Source of the DNA: Triatoma infestans
Lineage: Eukaryota; Arthropoda; Insecta; Hemiptera; Reduviidae
Reading direction: 5' to 3'
Length of the DNA: 64,000 nucleotides
Assembly (NCBI GenBank): GCA_011037195.1
Contig: JAAEAF010001497.1
Location: 1-64,000 of the forward strand
Both the position numbers and the translations under genes were made by a program. The notes under the pieces were generated by a model, which was given only the letters and a program-made list of their open reading frames with translations, searched no databases and was not told the DNA's origin. Position 1 is the first letter of the stretch; each line of letters starts with the position of its first letter. This document shows, in pieces, positions 10,692-21,957 of the stretch.

Positions 10692-11276
10692 TCAAAATAA
10701 AGAGCTACTGGATAAGAAAGTAAATACAGCAACGAAAAATCTACCTGACGAATTAAACATAACACCAAGATAACAATATCTGTTAACTACTTTTATTTCT
10801 TGATTATTATAAATCAACGGTTTGAAACATTTAGTTTTACCTCGTTTGAATATAACAACATTAGTTTCATCCAAGTTTACTTCAAGTTTATGGTTGTTAC
10901 AATACTGCTCCAATAATTTAATTTCTTTTGTGCCTCTACTATTGAATTAGACAAAATGACCAAATCGTCGGCGAATAAAAGCGCGGTCAAATCAATGGAC
11001 TCATTAATATGTATACCGCTAATGGTATCCAACCCAAGGCAAGTTATCAAATCATGGACGAATAACGAGAATAGTAGCGGCGAAATAACATCCCCTTGAA
11101 GTATACCTCTAGTTAGTTCTATCTGTTGGTTATCCAATATAATTTTAGATTTACTATATATGTTTTTAATTATATTTATTATCTTTATGCTAACACCAAT
11201 CTGCGCTAATTTCTGAAATAATAAAATATGGTCAACGATATCAAAAGCCCGTTTGAAGTCCACGAAAATAGCTACA
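10692..11276 (-). pseudogene. LINE reverse-transcriptase fragment
   Basis: Two overlapping - strand frames (10877-11263 and 10692-10913) encode RT blocks: MDFKRAFDIVDHILLFQKL (palm), GILQGDVISPLLFSLFVHDL, the catalytic box LLFADDLVILSN (both aspartates present) and NRYCYLGVMFNSSG (thumb side). A frame change lies near 10890-10910. The piece lacks endonuclease and 3' end. The FADD box and block spacing fit CR1/jockey-type LINEs; the clade cannot be fixed. Confidence 0.8.
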
Positions 11277-11361
11277 TGTTAAAGATGTGTTTCTTCAATC
11301 TAAATAAATAATTTTTTTCTTAATTTTTTTTTTAATTTAACAATTATTTCACTGAAATTAG
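11277..11361. repeat. Right copy of the 85-bp direct repeat
   Basis: Matches 10523-10607 from TGTTAAAGATGTG to ACTGAAATTAG. It starts directly after the LINE fragment (GCTACA then TGTTAAAG). Confidence 0.8.
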
Positions 11362-11567
11362 TGGGTAAAGTTATTTCTTAATGATAAATAAAACTTAATA
11401 TGCTATCTTCCAATTAAACAAAATTTAAGTTTTGGATGAATTTGCTGATGGCACAGTAGAATTGAATTTCTAAAGAACTACAATTTGTTTCAACAATAAA
11501 TAAAATATCAGAAAACATCATGATACTAATAATTTTGCTAAACTTTGAACCCAATTGTGCTAAATCT
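11362..11567. other. AT-rich spacer
   Basis: About 200 bases between the direct repeat and the poly(T) that marks the 3' end of the next LINE. Nothing recognised. Confidence 0.4.
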
Positions 11568-11599
11568 TTTTTTTTTTATCATATTCGCCTTTAGACAAT

Positions 11600-14500
11600 G
11601 TGGGGTGTTCGGCTATATTAGGTTGTATGAATTAGTTGTTTTGAGAAAGTCAAATACTTTGTCTATGTAGTAAGAGTGATCGGTAGTAGTTCAGTAGTGT
11701 TATCTATTAGTCCGTATGAGGTTCTAAGTGTGTCGTAAGCGAAACAGTCAACAAAAATGTGTTTGATCGTGAGGGTGACTCCTCAACATTGACAAGTTGG
11801 AGGGGGTCCACTGTCATCAGGTATCCGTGAGTCAGTCTAGTGTGTCCGATTCGGAGGCGAGTCAATACTACCTCTTCTCGACGGTTAGGTCGAAAAGAGG
11901 AGCCACACGATCACATCACTCTTTATTTCCCTTGGTTTATTATCAGAGATGGCACACCATCTCTGCCTCCATTTCTCTTTTATTTTTCTTTTGTCTGAAT
12001 GATGAAATCCTGCGCAGGGACTTCTCGATACGGTGTACCTTCCGTAGTTGCATTTCTGGCTGCAGTGTCGGCCACCTCATTACCGGCAATGCCACAGTGC
12101 CCTGGTATCCAAATGAATCGAGCCGTAATCCTATTGCGGGATAACGATTTAAGGATAAGCAGAGTATTCTGTAAAAGCGCGTCGTTGTTAAAGATATCCT
12201 TAGACTCAGCTGTGCGGATAGCGAGTCCGTACTCATAATTAAAGTGTTTCCAGTAGGGGCTATGATATTCATACCCTTATATATGGCAACCATTTCTGTC
12301 GGTTATTACAGACCACTGCCGCTCCCACACCAGTAACGCACTTAGAGCCATCAGTGTAAATAAAATTAGCATTAGTGAATTTGCTTTGGTAGCTGAGAAA
12401 TTTATTCTTATAAATATATGGAGGGGTACGGTTTTTGAGGAATTTCGTCAGGGATAAACAGATTTTGGCGTTTGGGAGAGACCAAGGACAAACTGGGGAT
12501 ATATTGGTGACGGAGATATTTTGAGGGTCAATTTCTTCCTCGAGCAGAAGCATTGATACATGCTTTGGAAATGAGTATCTTCTTATTGTATTGATATTGG
12601 AATGAGGTATAGTTTGTAGGAATAATTCTTTTAGTGGGTGATTGGGGGAGGACAGAATTTTGAATAAGTGAGATCTAATTGTTTTCTGCACAGCTCTAAC
12701 GGTAGCTCACCACGCAAGCTATTAATTGGACTAGAACGAAACGCGCCCGTAGCTATTCTCAAAGCACTGTTGTAAACAGTGATGATGATTTTGAGATTAT
12801 TTTCTGTTGCTGAGCCAGAAGCATTGCTACCGTACTCTAATTTTGACCTAATTAATGTGTGAAATAATTTTAAGATGCTTTTTTGTCAGCTCCCCATGCG
12901 GTATTAGTGACGGCTCTAAGAAGATTGAGAGAACAGCAACAGGATGCTTTCAGTTCTTTTTAGTGGCTGGTCCAAGTTAGGGTTCGGTCAAAATTTACAC
13001 CTAAGTAGCGGGCTTTGTCGGCGACATTTATGTGTTTATTATACATTGTTAAGTTTATTGGCTCAGTAGTATTTCTTTTGCTAAATAATACTGCCACAGT
13101 TTTGGAAGTAGAAACCTTGAATCCATGGTTAGTTAACCATTTTACAGTTTTGTTTAGTGATAATTGCACTTTCTCTATAGCGAAGGCTACATCTTTACTT
13201 CTGCAGAAAATAACAAGATCGTCTGCGTACAGAAAACCCAATCGAGTCCAGTTCTTTATTTATCCTTATGCAAAAAAGAAATGTGCTGAGGACGCATCCC
13301 TGTGGTACACCGTTTTGTTGTTCGTAGGTGTCAGATAGAGTGTTACCGTTTCTTACCCTAAACGTTCTATTAATTAGAAAATTATTAATGAAGTTAAGTA
13401 CAGCACCTTCTATACCATAGGTTTTGAGAGTGTCGAAAATAAGGCGTTTCCAGGTTCCGTCAAAAGCATTTTCAATATCTAGAAATATAGTTATAACTTT
13501 TTCTTTATTTTCAAATGCATCTAAGACAGTAGATTCTAGAAAGACTAGATTGTCCCGAGCACTTCTGCCATTTCTGAAGCCACTCTGCCATGGTGGGGTC
13601 AGACCTCTGGATTCGAGGTACCAATTTAATCTATTGGCTATCATTTTTTCGACTAACTTGCATATGGAACAGGTGAGGGAGAGACGGCGGTAACTAGTTG
13701 GTTTTTGTGGATGTTTATTTTTTTTGTGAATTGGAATTACTATTGCTGTGTTCCAGCGCTGTGGATATAGACCAGATAAAAATATTCTATTTAGTATGTT
13801 TAATATCAGTTTTATTGTTTGGGGATAAATGTATAATCACCTCGATATAAATTTGGTCAGGACCAGGAGATGTATCTTTACGTGTATTTAAGGCAATTTG
13901 AAACTCAGTATCAGTGAAGGGTAGATTTAAAGGATTGTTGATTTAGCTCATCTATTAATAAATCTATATTTGGTGATTTATATCTAGACCTGTTAGTTGC
14001 GCTAGCTCTTGGTAGTGGGGCCAGTCAGCTTTCTTTATTTGTCATTGGCTACCCCGAGCAGATACTGGGTTTCTATAAAGGCTTTCTATTATGATGGGGA
14101 AATGGTCGCTACCTCGACTATCATCAAAAGTGCGCCAGGATAATCCTCCTGTAGTGAGGGGTACTCAAATCTAAACAGGAGAATGTACCATAGCTAATAC
14201 AAATATGAGTCGGGGTATGATTGTTCAGTATGTATAAACATTCATATTAACGATTTCTTCCCCGCGGGTATCTGTGTGATTCCCACCCCACAGAAAGTAG
14301 TGTGCGTTGTAGTCTAATCACCCAATATGAGTACCGGAGGTGGTAATTGTTCATATAAGTGATTTAAATGTTCGGCAGAGATATTTCTACCGGTTGGTAA
14401 ATAAATTGAGCAGATGGTGACAAGGTGTAAGCTGAAGAGAATTCTAAGAGCTATTACTTGTAGGTTACCTGTAATATTGACATCTATGAATGGGATGTCA

Positions 14501-14740
14501 TTCCTTATTAGGATGCATACGCCCCCACATGTTATTTGCCCCGTCTTATCTTACATCCTGACATTGCAAATTATCAGTAGCTTTAAGATGGATCTCTTGT
14601 ATGCACACAGTTGTACAATTTAGTTTATATAGTAAACAATTAAGGTCTGGTCGCCTACAATTAAGTCCATTTACATTCCACTGACAGATGATCATTTTAG
14701 ATTTGATTAATTTAGTTATTAATGTATTGTTTATTATAAA
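11600..14740 (-). pseudogene. LINE ORF2 (endonuclease, reverse transcriptase, RNase H), broken
   Basis: Endonuclease start at 14700-14580: MIICQWNVNGLNCRRPDLN and CIQEIHLK. RT at 13644-13195 contains QSGFRNGRSARDNLVFLE, FLDIENAFDGTWKRL and NGVPQGCVLSTFLF, and continues in another frame at 13241-12960 with FLYADDLVIFCRS and ARYLGVNFDRTLTW, so the YADD box is intact. RNase H has IYTDGSKCVTGVGAAVV (12691-12269 frame) and STDSLSAQLSL (12293-11943 frame). At least three frame changes separate these blocks. Codon use is AT-rich like the surroundings. Confidence 0.8.
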
Positions 14741-15369
14741 GCCCATAAGAAGAAAATTATTTTCATAGGTACGTTCATTAATATCTGTATAGCAATATAG
14801 ATATAGAGTTTCAGAGCTGCACGATTAAGTTGCAGCACCTGTTTTTGTATTTTAGGACGCGCGGGTTTAGGTTTAGGGTTTAAATTTGGACTTACTTGGT
14901 TGCTCGAAGAGTGGTAAGAGAGAGAGAGAGAGCTTCACTAAGCAACGAACATTGGGATATTGGTCTATCTCTTTTTAGACTTATTTGTTGAGCTAATTTA
15001 TTTGTAGTAATTTTAGTTACATTAATTTTTGCATTTTGTGTGTTAGTTTTAATTTCCAATAAAGTTTTAACAGTGTTTACTTGGGGTTGAGTAGGAAGAC
15101 TGATGGTTAATGGAGTTTCTTTTGTTTCATTTGTTTTTAAGATTGTGTCTAATGTGTTTATTCTATTGGCAAGAAGTTCAATTATATTAGTCAGTTTATT
15201 TATTTGTTCGACTAAAGTTTCGGTATTGTTGTATTTGTTACGGGAATAGAGGTTGTGGACATAGCAGAAGAGTCTGAGGGGGCTGGAATAGAGTTACTTG
15301 TGGAAGAGATGTTCATAGCAACCTGGAGAGTATGTGGCACTAACTATGGCCGGTTCTTGCCGTTTCAGT

Positions 15370-16131
15370 GTGAGTTGAGCTTGTCTATATGAAACTTTTT
15401 CTTGTGATGAATTTCTCTAATTTCTTTTCACGGATGTATGTAGGGCACTTGCGATCATATGCTGGATGGGTATCAGAACAGTTGATACATTTGGGAGAGT
15501 TTTCACAGTTATTTATTTGACTCGTGAGAATTCTCGCCACACTTCCCACAATTATTTATTTGACAGTATTTACTAGTATGTCGATATCGATAGCAGGAAA
15601 AACATAACAGAGGGTTGGGTTCATAAGGCCTGACCCTCAAGTTTAGCCTTTCTGGTATTGTCGGTTTTTCGAAAGTTAAAACACGTAGAGGTGTAGGGAC
15701 CTTACTTCCGTTTACAGTTCTCATTATTCATCGTATCTTAGTGACACCCTGTGTTACTAGTTCACTTTCCATTTCGGATTCACTACATGTTGACTATATC
15801 ACCCCTCTTGAAAAATTTAGGGACTTATGTAAACTAAATGTTATAGCGATATTTTCATAAGTTTTAATATATTGTAGGTTGTAAAAGTCTTTTTCAGAAT
15901 TAACAGTTAGTAATATTGTGCCATTTCTTAAGAATTTCATCAAAGTATTCGGGGCGTAACTTTTCAAAATTTGCAACTTTTGAAAGGGCTGAAATTATTA
16001 AATGTGGTATTTGAATCATTTGGGGTCAAAGATATGACCACAAATTTTTGGCACCATTTTGTTTTAAGTTTAAAAATATTTTGGGGAATGTCGGGGGGTT
16101 TTGGTTCAGGAAACATTGCTGCTTCATCCAT
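15370..16131 (-). pseudogene. LINE ORF1 (Gag-like, zinc knuckles), broken
   Basis: It starts MDEAAMFPEPKPPD at 16131, shifts frame near 15970 into GTILLTVNSEKDFYNLQ (15976-15794), then LRVRPYEPNPLLCFSCYRYR with a CX2CX4HX4C knuckle (CFSCYRYRHTSKYC) and CGKCGENSH at 15724-15509, and in yet another frame CINCSDTHPAYDRKC near 15470-15430. These are the RNA-binding knuckles typical of ORF1 proteins of I/jockey-type LINEs. Frameshifts make it non-functional. Confidence 0.7.
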
Positions 16132-16362
16132 TTCTATTAATCTTAATTAAAAGACTAATAGAGATATTAATAAAATAAAAAGCAAAAATAGAAAATGGAA
16201 AAGTAAAATTAATGTTGAGATAAAGAAAATTAAAATATAGTAATAAAATAAGACTACTCCCTGTGATACAGGTGAACAGATATGCTGTATGTTGTAGTGA
16301 AGGCAAAGTACATTGCACAAAAACACGATGTTCACTGTACCTTAACTCTCAGAGACTGCTAC

Positions 16363-16498
16363 TGTTGTATACTTAATTTATTAGAAATAAGAGATTTGTG
16401 TCTAAGCATTTATTACTCAAATCTCTATAATATATATTGTGTTCTTTTATCTTCACATATGGGCTGTACCATATGATTTCATGACTTTATAAATATCA
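16363..16498 (-). repeat. 3' LTR of the Ty3/gypsy element (136 bp)
   Basis: TG...CA ends; matches 20093-20156 plus 20419-20489 apart from about ten substitutions or small indels. It lacks the SINE present in the other LTR, so the SINE inserted after the retrotransposon. Confidence 0.9.
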
Positions 16499-17239
16499 CA
16501 TCAAGTCTCCCCCCCTTAAATCCTGATTTTAGGATTTGGTTTATGTGCCGTTTCCAAATCACCCCATTGTCCATTAATATTTTATAAATAACTACGCCTT
16601 CCTTTTTTATATTTTTCCAAAACTCCAAAGTGGTCCCTCTCCATAGTTTCTGGCCGTTTGATGAAGGTTGGAAGGGTGCAGTGGTTCGATGAAGAATCCC
16701 GTTGTTCTGAAGGAATGTTCTAAAGATTTCAGAAGTGAACTGAGCACCGTTGTCCGATATAAGGATGGATGGAAACCCAAATGTGGAAAATAGTTTATGT
16801 AATTGTTTAAGGCACCAGTCTGCAGAGATTGTCCTGGTTGGAATTACTTCGATCCATTTACTGAATGAGTCTACAATGATGAGGCAAAACAGTCCGTTGA
16901 ATCGTCCGAAGAAGTCTATATGTATGCGTTGCCATGGTATGGTTGGTTCCTCCCAAGAGTGTTCAACTTCCTTCGGGGCTACCTTCTGCTTCATACAGCA
17001 TTCTTGCAGGAACGTACTAATTCTTCGATATCTCTATCCATACCATACCAGTAACAATGGAAGCGGCCCAATTGCTTCATCTTCGTCATATCAATATGTT
17101 CAATATGGAGTTCCTGTAAAATTTGGTTCTTTAAACTTGTAGGTATGACCACTCTTGTCCCTTTGAAAATGCAACCGTTCTGTAAAGAGAGTTCATTATT
17201 CTTATATCCTATTGGACGAAGGCTTTTACCAGATTGCAA
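16479..17239 (-). pseudogene. Integrase region of the Ty3/gypsy element
   Basis: 17239-16991 holds the zinc-binding N-terminal part (HIEHIDMTKMKQLGRFHCYW and SCKNAV). 16994-16479 holds the catalytic core, with the first two DDE aspartates in WQRIHIDFFGRF and ILISDNGAQF. The region after PSSNGQ, where the third acidic residue is expected, is altered (KLWRGTTLEF), consistent with a frameshift. The frame runs into the 3' LTR. Confidence 0.85.
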
Positions 17240-17316
17240 GGCTTCCGCTAACGGTTTAAGGTGAATATTCTTGTGTGATTCTCTTCGGATTAGTTCTTGA
17301 TTTACTGGTAATGTGT

Positions 17317-18890
17317 CTATTTGCTGAAGCTGAAATTTTTCATATTCATCAATATAATTTTGAGGTGGCTGTTCGAATGGAAATCTGGAGAGGAAATCAA
17401 CATAGCATGGTCTTGCGTTCGTCTGAAGTGTATGGTATAGTCAAATCCAGATAAGTAATGAGCATAATTAAAAATCCGTGTGGCTGATATTGTTGGTAGT
17501 GTTCGGTGTGGATCGAAGATGGAAATTAACGGCTTATGATCGGTAATAAGTGTGAATTTATGCCCGTAACAGTAAGGAAAGAATTTCTTTAATCTCCAAT
17601 AGATTGCTGTAGCTTCTTTATCAATCCTCTGTATCAATACCTCTGTTCACTTGTACTTAAAGAACGCGAAGCAAAAGCTGTTGGTCTTTCTTAGCCGTCT
17701 TTGTACCTGTGGGACAAAAAAGCACCAAGTCCAACTAGTGAGGCGTCCGTTGCTAATAGAAGAGGCAGTTCAGGGTTGAAGTGCATTAAGGTCCGGTCAC
17801 TAGATATCTCCTCTTTTATCTTTTTAAAACTTCCTTCGCATTTTCTATCCCATATGAACGGCTGGTTTTTCTGTTAAGAGTTTATGTAATGGTTCAGTAT
17901 TGTAGCTAACTTCGGTATGAATTTATTGTAATAATTTGCTAGACCTAGAAATGTTCTTAGCTCGGATATATTCTCAGGTTATTTGGCACTTAAAATTGCC
18001 TCTACTTTTTCTTTAGTCTTATGCAGTCCGTGTTGATCAATTTTATGTCCGAGATATTTAACTGATTGAGAGAGAAATGTACATTTCTCGCGATTCAATT
18101 TTAAATTTTTACTCTTCAGTCTATCCAATACCTTCTTTAGCTTTTGTAGGGTCTCTCCAGAGTTAATCCCAGATTCATCGAAGAAACATTTAACTCCTTC
18201 TAGATCCTGACGTACTACCCATAAGGCGCTGCCAAAGAACAGGCGCCACTGTGACACCAAACATCAGTCTATTAACGCTGTACATCCCCTTATGTGTACT
18301 TATTGTTTGGACCTTGGCACTATCTTCGTCCATTTTCATGTGCAAGTAGGCGTTGCTGATGTCGAGTGTGCAAAAGTACCGACCTCCCCTCATACTCGTA
18401 AAAATCTCTTCTATTCTTGGTATAGGATACTGCTCATCTTCAATCATTTTATTGACAGTTGCTTTATAATCAGCGCAAATTCGAACTTGTCCATTTGGCT
18501 TCAAAACTGGAACAATCGGTGTACCCCACCGATCTATGGGATCAACTTTTGTAATTATTCCAGCTCTTTCCAATCTATCCAGTTCCTGTTCTATTTTCAT
18601 TTTTAATGAAAATGGCACTTGATGCGTTTTATGAAAATGGGACTATGGTCTGGTTTAGTCGAAGATGTCCGTCCTTTAAAATTGGGAATTTCTCCGATTT
18701 CGGTTTTGAAAATGTCTGTATAATCTTCTAGCAAGTTATCTAACTGCGTTCCGTATTGTTTAACAGTTTTTATTTCTGCCCAATTTAGTTTTATATCTCT
18801 CATCCAGTATCTACCAAATATTGGGTCCACCTTGGCATCAATGAGATATAATTTACCGTGAAATGTTTGGTCTTTGTATAGACATTTCAC
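17317..18890 (-). pseudogene. Reverse transcriptase and RNase H of the Ty3/gypsy element
   Basis: The linker and RT start are in 18890-18603. RT fingers/palm at 18618-18190 read RAGIITKVDPIDRWGTPIVP, ICADYKATVN and TLDISNAYLHMKMDEDSA. The thumb side at 18260-17979 includes KCTFLSQSVKYLGHKID. RNase H starts KFTLITDHKPLISIFDP (17637-17317). The catalytic YxDD position reads FFDE (KCFFDESGINS), so the second metal-binding aspartate is lost. Frames also shift near 18230 and 17970-17650. The enzyme is therefore inactive. Confidence 0.85.
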
Positions 18891-18913
18891 AAGTACAAAA
18901 CCGCGTGGTTTAA

Positions 18914-19195
18914 TTATTCTCCGGTGTAGGTTTTCAATTCTATTTGAGTGCTGAATACTTTATTTTTCAAATTAAGTTGTTGAAAGTCTTCAAATGACAT
19001 TGAACTTAGTGTTTCTCCCGTGTCCAGTTCCATTCTTACATTGTGTCTTTCGATATTCACTAATACCATAAACTTTCCGATCATCGAACGTTCTGATATC
19101 TTGTAAATTTCAGCGATATTATCACCATCTACTGATTGTTCTATCTTGCGAGTCTCTTTAGCTCCTTTCTGTAAGCAGACCCGGGTTGTGTCCAA
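18914..19195 (-). pseudogene. Protease region of the Ty3/gypsy element
   Basis: Frame with GKFMVLVNIERHNVRMELDT, then GETLSSMSFEDFQQL: a retropepsin-like active site where the usual DTGA/S reads DTGE. Its start carries the end of the second zinc knuckle (TTRVC). No separate start is expected, because it is normally part of the Pol polyprotein. Confidence 0.7.
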
Positions 19196-19245
19196 TTTTG
19201 TTACAATTTCGACAAATTTCGTTGCTGAACATGCAGCCGTTCGCT

Positions 19246-20004
19246 CTATGTGTTTGATTTCCGCAACCTATAGCATTTTCCTTTTAGACTCTCAAAAGTA
19301 TTAGTTTTTAATTTTGAATTAATTTCTTCTCTTAGAGGTCGAGTGATTTGCGGTTTAGCTCTAATTTGAAAAGTTCCGAGGCCGCTATTCGGTTTTTGAG
19401 TTGTTATGAAAGAGCTCTCTTTGGTGGACAATTCAATTGAAGTGGCCAATTTAATTGCGTCATTGAATGTCATTGCCTCATTTTCTTGTAATAATCTAGC
19501 TCTGATTTCGGCGTTTTTCAACCCTCTAATCAATTGCAGTCTCAGGAACATGTCCGATATTGAAGTTCCGCCCTTACAATTAAATCGACAATTCAATGTC
19601 AGTTTTTTTAATTCTGTAGAAAATTCCGTGATTGTTTCGTGTTGTGCCTGTTTGCGACTTATAAATCTATGTTGTTCCGCCCACACACTAGGTTTGGGGT
19701 CAATGTAGTCTCTAAGTAACTTCACTAATGTCTCGTAACCTTTGGATAACACCTCGTCTGCAACGCAAAGATCGTACAGTTTCTGATGTAGGTGCGGGGT
19801 CAAGGCATGCAGTAGAATGTAAATTCTAGTCTTATGGTCGGTAATATCTTTTAAATGCATAAATACTTCTAGACGTTTGATGAAGTTTATGAAGGTTTCG
19901 TCTTCCTGGTAAGGCATGAAATTTATGTTGGAGTTTGTACTGTTAGAGTTAAGTTGAGCGCTCGGCTTTTGTTCAGTTATCGTTTTAGATTTCATCTCTT
20001 CCAA
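19246..20004 (-). pseudogene. Gag of the Ty3/gypsy element
   Basis: 252-codon frame with capsid-like sequence: FINFIKRLEVFMHLKDITDH, KTRIYILLHALTPHLHQKL, ETITEFSTELKKLTLNCRF and LQLIRGLKNAEIRARLLQ. The frame ends inside the first zinc knuckle (KGKCYR then a frame change); the second knuckle (ICRNC...H...C) is in another frame at about 19230-19170. Both knuckles are split by single-base shifts. Nucleocapsid function is therefore lost. Confidence 0.85.
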
Positions 20005-20092
20005 TAAACTACGTAATTTTATGTACTTATCAAATTCTTACCTTGTAATTGCTATTCTTCATTCATTTTTTTTTTCTTTTATCCTTGTCCTC

Positions 20093-20489
20093 TGTTGTAT
20101 ACTTAATTTATAACAAATAAAAGATTTGTTGCTAAGCATTTATTACTCAAATCTCTTTCTTTCTTTTTATTTTATTTTAAGGCGTCTCAACAGCTGTGGT
20201 CATTTGCGCCCGGAACCCTCTCTGTGCCCTGCCGGCCTCCGGACAGTGTTCTCCGTTACAGACAACACTGTCCATCATCATTGGACAGTGAGCTGTAGGG
20301 GCTCCTAGGAAGAGAAAATCTAAGGGTAGCACGGCTGTATTCGAACCCGTGATCTCCGCGTTGCTAGTCCAGCGCGCTACCACTGAACTAATTAATCCCT
20401 TCCCTTACTCAAATCTCTATAATATATATTGTGATTTTTATCTTCACATATAGTCTGTACCATATGATTTCATGACTTAATAAATATCA
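20093..20489 (-). repeat. 5' LTR of the Ty3/gypsy element, split by a SINE
   Basis: LTR sequence at 20093-20156 continues at 20419-20489. The inserted SINE is flanked by TTACTCAAATCTCT on both sides (20143-20156 and 20405-20418), which occurs once in the uninterrupted 3' LTR. Confidence 0.9.
20157..20404 (-). mobile_element. tRNA-derived SINE nested in the 5' LTR
   Basis: On the - strand it starts GGGAAGGGATTAATTAGTTC, with A-box-like TAGTTCAGTGGTAGCGC and B box GGTTCGAATAC, followed by a non-tRNA body with the inverted words GGACAGTG/CACTGTCC, and ends in an A/T-rich tail. A perfect 14-bp target duplication marks L1-type or similar target-primed insertion. Two further copies follow within 1.6 kb. 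Confidence 0.9.
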
Positions 20490-20583
20490 CTACAACCTTA
20501 TGAAGGAAACATTCCCTTTTTGCGAGCAACATCTCTTAGGGGTAATATGTCCCTAATCAGTTTTACAATATTTTTTATTTAAT

Positions 20584-20816
20584 TTTTTTTTAATTTAAGG
20601 CGTCTCAACATCTGTGGTCATTTGCGCCCGGAGCCTTCTCAGTGCACTTCCGGCCTCAGGACAGTGTTCTTCCGTTACAGACAACACTGTCCATCACCGG
20701 ACAGTGAGCTGTAGAGGCTCCTAGGAAGAGAATATCTAAGGGTAGCACGGCTAGATTCGAACCCGTGTTCTCCGTGTTACTAGTCCAGCGCGCTACCACT
20801 GACCTAATCCCTTCCC
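20584..20816 (-). mobile_element. tRNA-derived SINE, second copy
   Basis: Same family as 20157-20404 (A box, B box GGTTCGAATCT, GGACAGTG body, ends CTTCCC on the + strand). Flanked by TTTTATTTAAT at 20573-20583 and 20817-20827. Confidence 0.88.
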
Positions 20817-20827
20817 TTTTATTTAAT

Positions 20828-21711
20828 ACGATTCATTTAACAACTCTCGTTCAGTTGCCACACTCGAATAATAGAAACTGGGTATTTCAATCATTGTCAA
20901 ATTCTTCACTTTAATACGACAGTTTGGAAATGTTGGATAAAATACATTCATTAAATTCGAAAATGAAATATTGGAAACATTAGGAATTAAAATTAATAAA
21001 AATACTGCTGGAACAGGTGATATATCTAAAAATTTATTTCCCTACTACTATTATTAATAAAATTGAAATTGTGTTTCCTTTGTTTTGTTGTTTGGTTTAA
21101 TATATTCATTCAAGTTTACTGAATAGGTCTTTGTTGATTATTTTAAAGAGCTTTCCCAATCTGTCCTCTTGTCGGAATTCACACTATTCCTGACTGTTTG
21201 TACATGTGTATATGGATCAATCAATCAACTTTTGCCTTTTGGTAATGAATACGAAGACTATTATATTTTGAAGTGATGTTAATGTTGTTTAGAATTTCGA
21301 CAGCCACTGTAATAAATAATACAACAGAGAATTTAAATCTGCCGTGGAGTGATCTCGTCTATTAAGCATCTAAGGCTAAACCGAATTTTCGTCCTTAAAA
21401 CAAGCGGACCTTTTCAGAATTGTTGTTATCAGTGAATCTATTAAATATATACAAATTATTTATTAATAATTGTTTAATAATTTAGCTTATTTTGATGACA
21501 CATTCCAGCATAACTTGAATCACCTACTGATTTACCATCATATTACTTAGCTATAATATTAATGTTCAAACAATCGTTGAAGTTTTGACTGTAAATAGTA
21601 ATGAATGAGTACTTATTTGTTGTCTTAATAAGTGATTGTCATTTTATATATATATTCAATGAATTCAAGGTATAAATTTACCACATAAACAGCCAATTGC
21701 TTATTATTTTG
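20828..21711. other. Unique AT-rich region between SINE copies
   Basis: No exon, repeat member or RNA gene recognised. A (TA)n run lies at about 21647-21654. Confidence 0.4.
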
Positions 21712-21724
21712 AATACAGCCAATT

Positions 21725-21944
21725 AGGGAAGGGAATAGCTAGTGGTTAGTGTACTGGACCCGGGTTCGAGTCCAGCTGTGCTGCTCTTAGATTTTTTTTC
21801 TTCCTAGGAGCCTCTACAGCTCCCTGTCCGGTAATGGACAGTGTTGTCTGTAACGAGAGAACACTGTTCGGAGGCCGGCAGTGCACTGAGAAGGCCCCAG
21901 GCGCTAATGATCATAGATATTGACGCGCCTTAAATAAATAAAAA
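21725..21944 (+). mobile_element. tRNA-derived SINE, third copy, opposite orientation
   Basis: Starts GGGAAGGGAATAGCTAGTGG, B box GGTTCGAGTCC, then the same body (CCTAGGAGCCTCTACAGC, GGACAGTGTTGTCTGTAACG) and a TAAATAAATAAAAA tail. A perfect 13-bp duplication AATACAGCCAATT flanks it at 21712-21724 and 21945-21957. The anticodon-stem part of the tRNA head is shortened relative to the other two copies. Confidence 0.9.
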
Positions 21945-21957
21945 AATACAGCCAATT

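Larger units (their letters stand above)
11568..16131 (-). mobile_element. I-clade-like LINE, nearly full length, inactivated
   Basis: Reading on the - strand, the order is: ORF1 with zinc knuckles (16131 to about 15370), endonuclease start (about 14700), reverse transcriptase (13644-12960), RNase H (about 12420-11943), a C-terminal cysteine/histidine-rich region and a 3' A-tract, seen as T's at about 11568-11578. ORF1 knuckles plus EN-RT-RNase H in this order is the layout of the I and related clades. Many frameshifts and stops show that it is dead. No target-site duplication was found; the right side is followed by about 230 bases of A-rich sequence that may be its 5' untranslated region. 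Confidence 0.75.
16363..20489 (-). mobile_element. Ty3/gypsy-type LTR retrotransposon, dead, with nested SINE
   Basis: Two LTRs (16363-16498 and 20093-20489, the latter interrupted by a SINE) begin TGTTGTATAC and end AAATATCA. The 4-bp duplication CTAC flanks the element at 16359-16362 and 20490-20493. Internal order on the - strand is Gag, zinc knuckles, protease, RT, RNase H, zinc-binding integrase N-terminus, integrase core: the Ty3/gypsy order. A purine tract (complement of about 16501-16520, seven G's) lies beside the 3' LTR. The sequence after the 5' LTR starts GAGGACAAGGATA and is presumably the primer-binding site; the tRNA was not identified. At about 3.9 kb without the SINE it is compact, with very short LTRs. 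The LTRs differ at roughly ten positions. No env-like frame was found. Confidence 0.9.

Noticed and set aside
20341..20400. tRNA gene suggested by GGTTCGAA and TGGTAGCGC words
   Set aside because: A and B boxes belong to the SINE head; no paired acceptor stem, and the unit continues into SINE body flanked by a target duplication.
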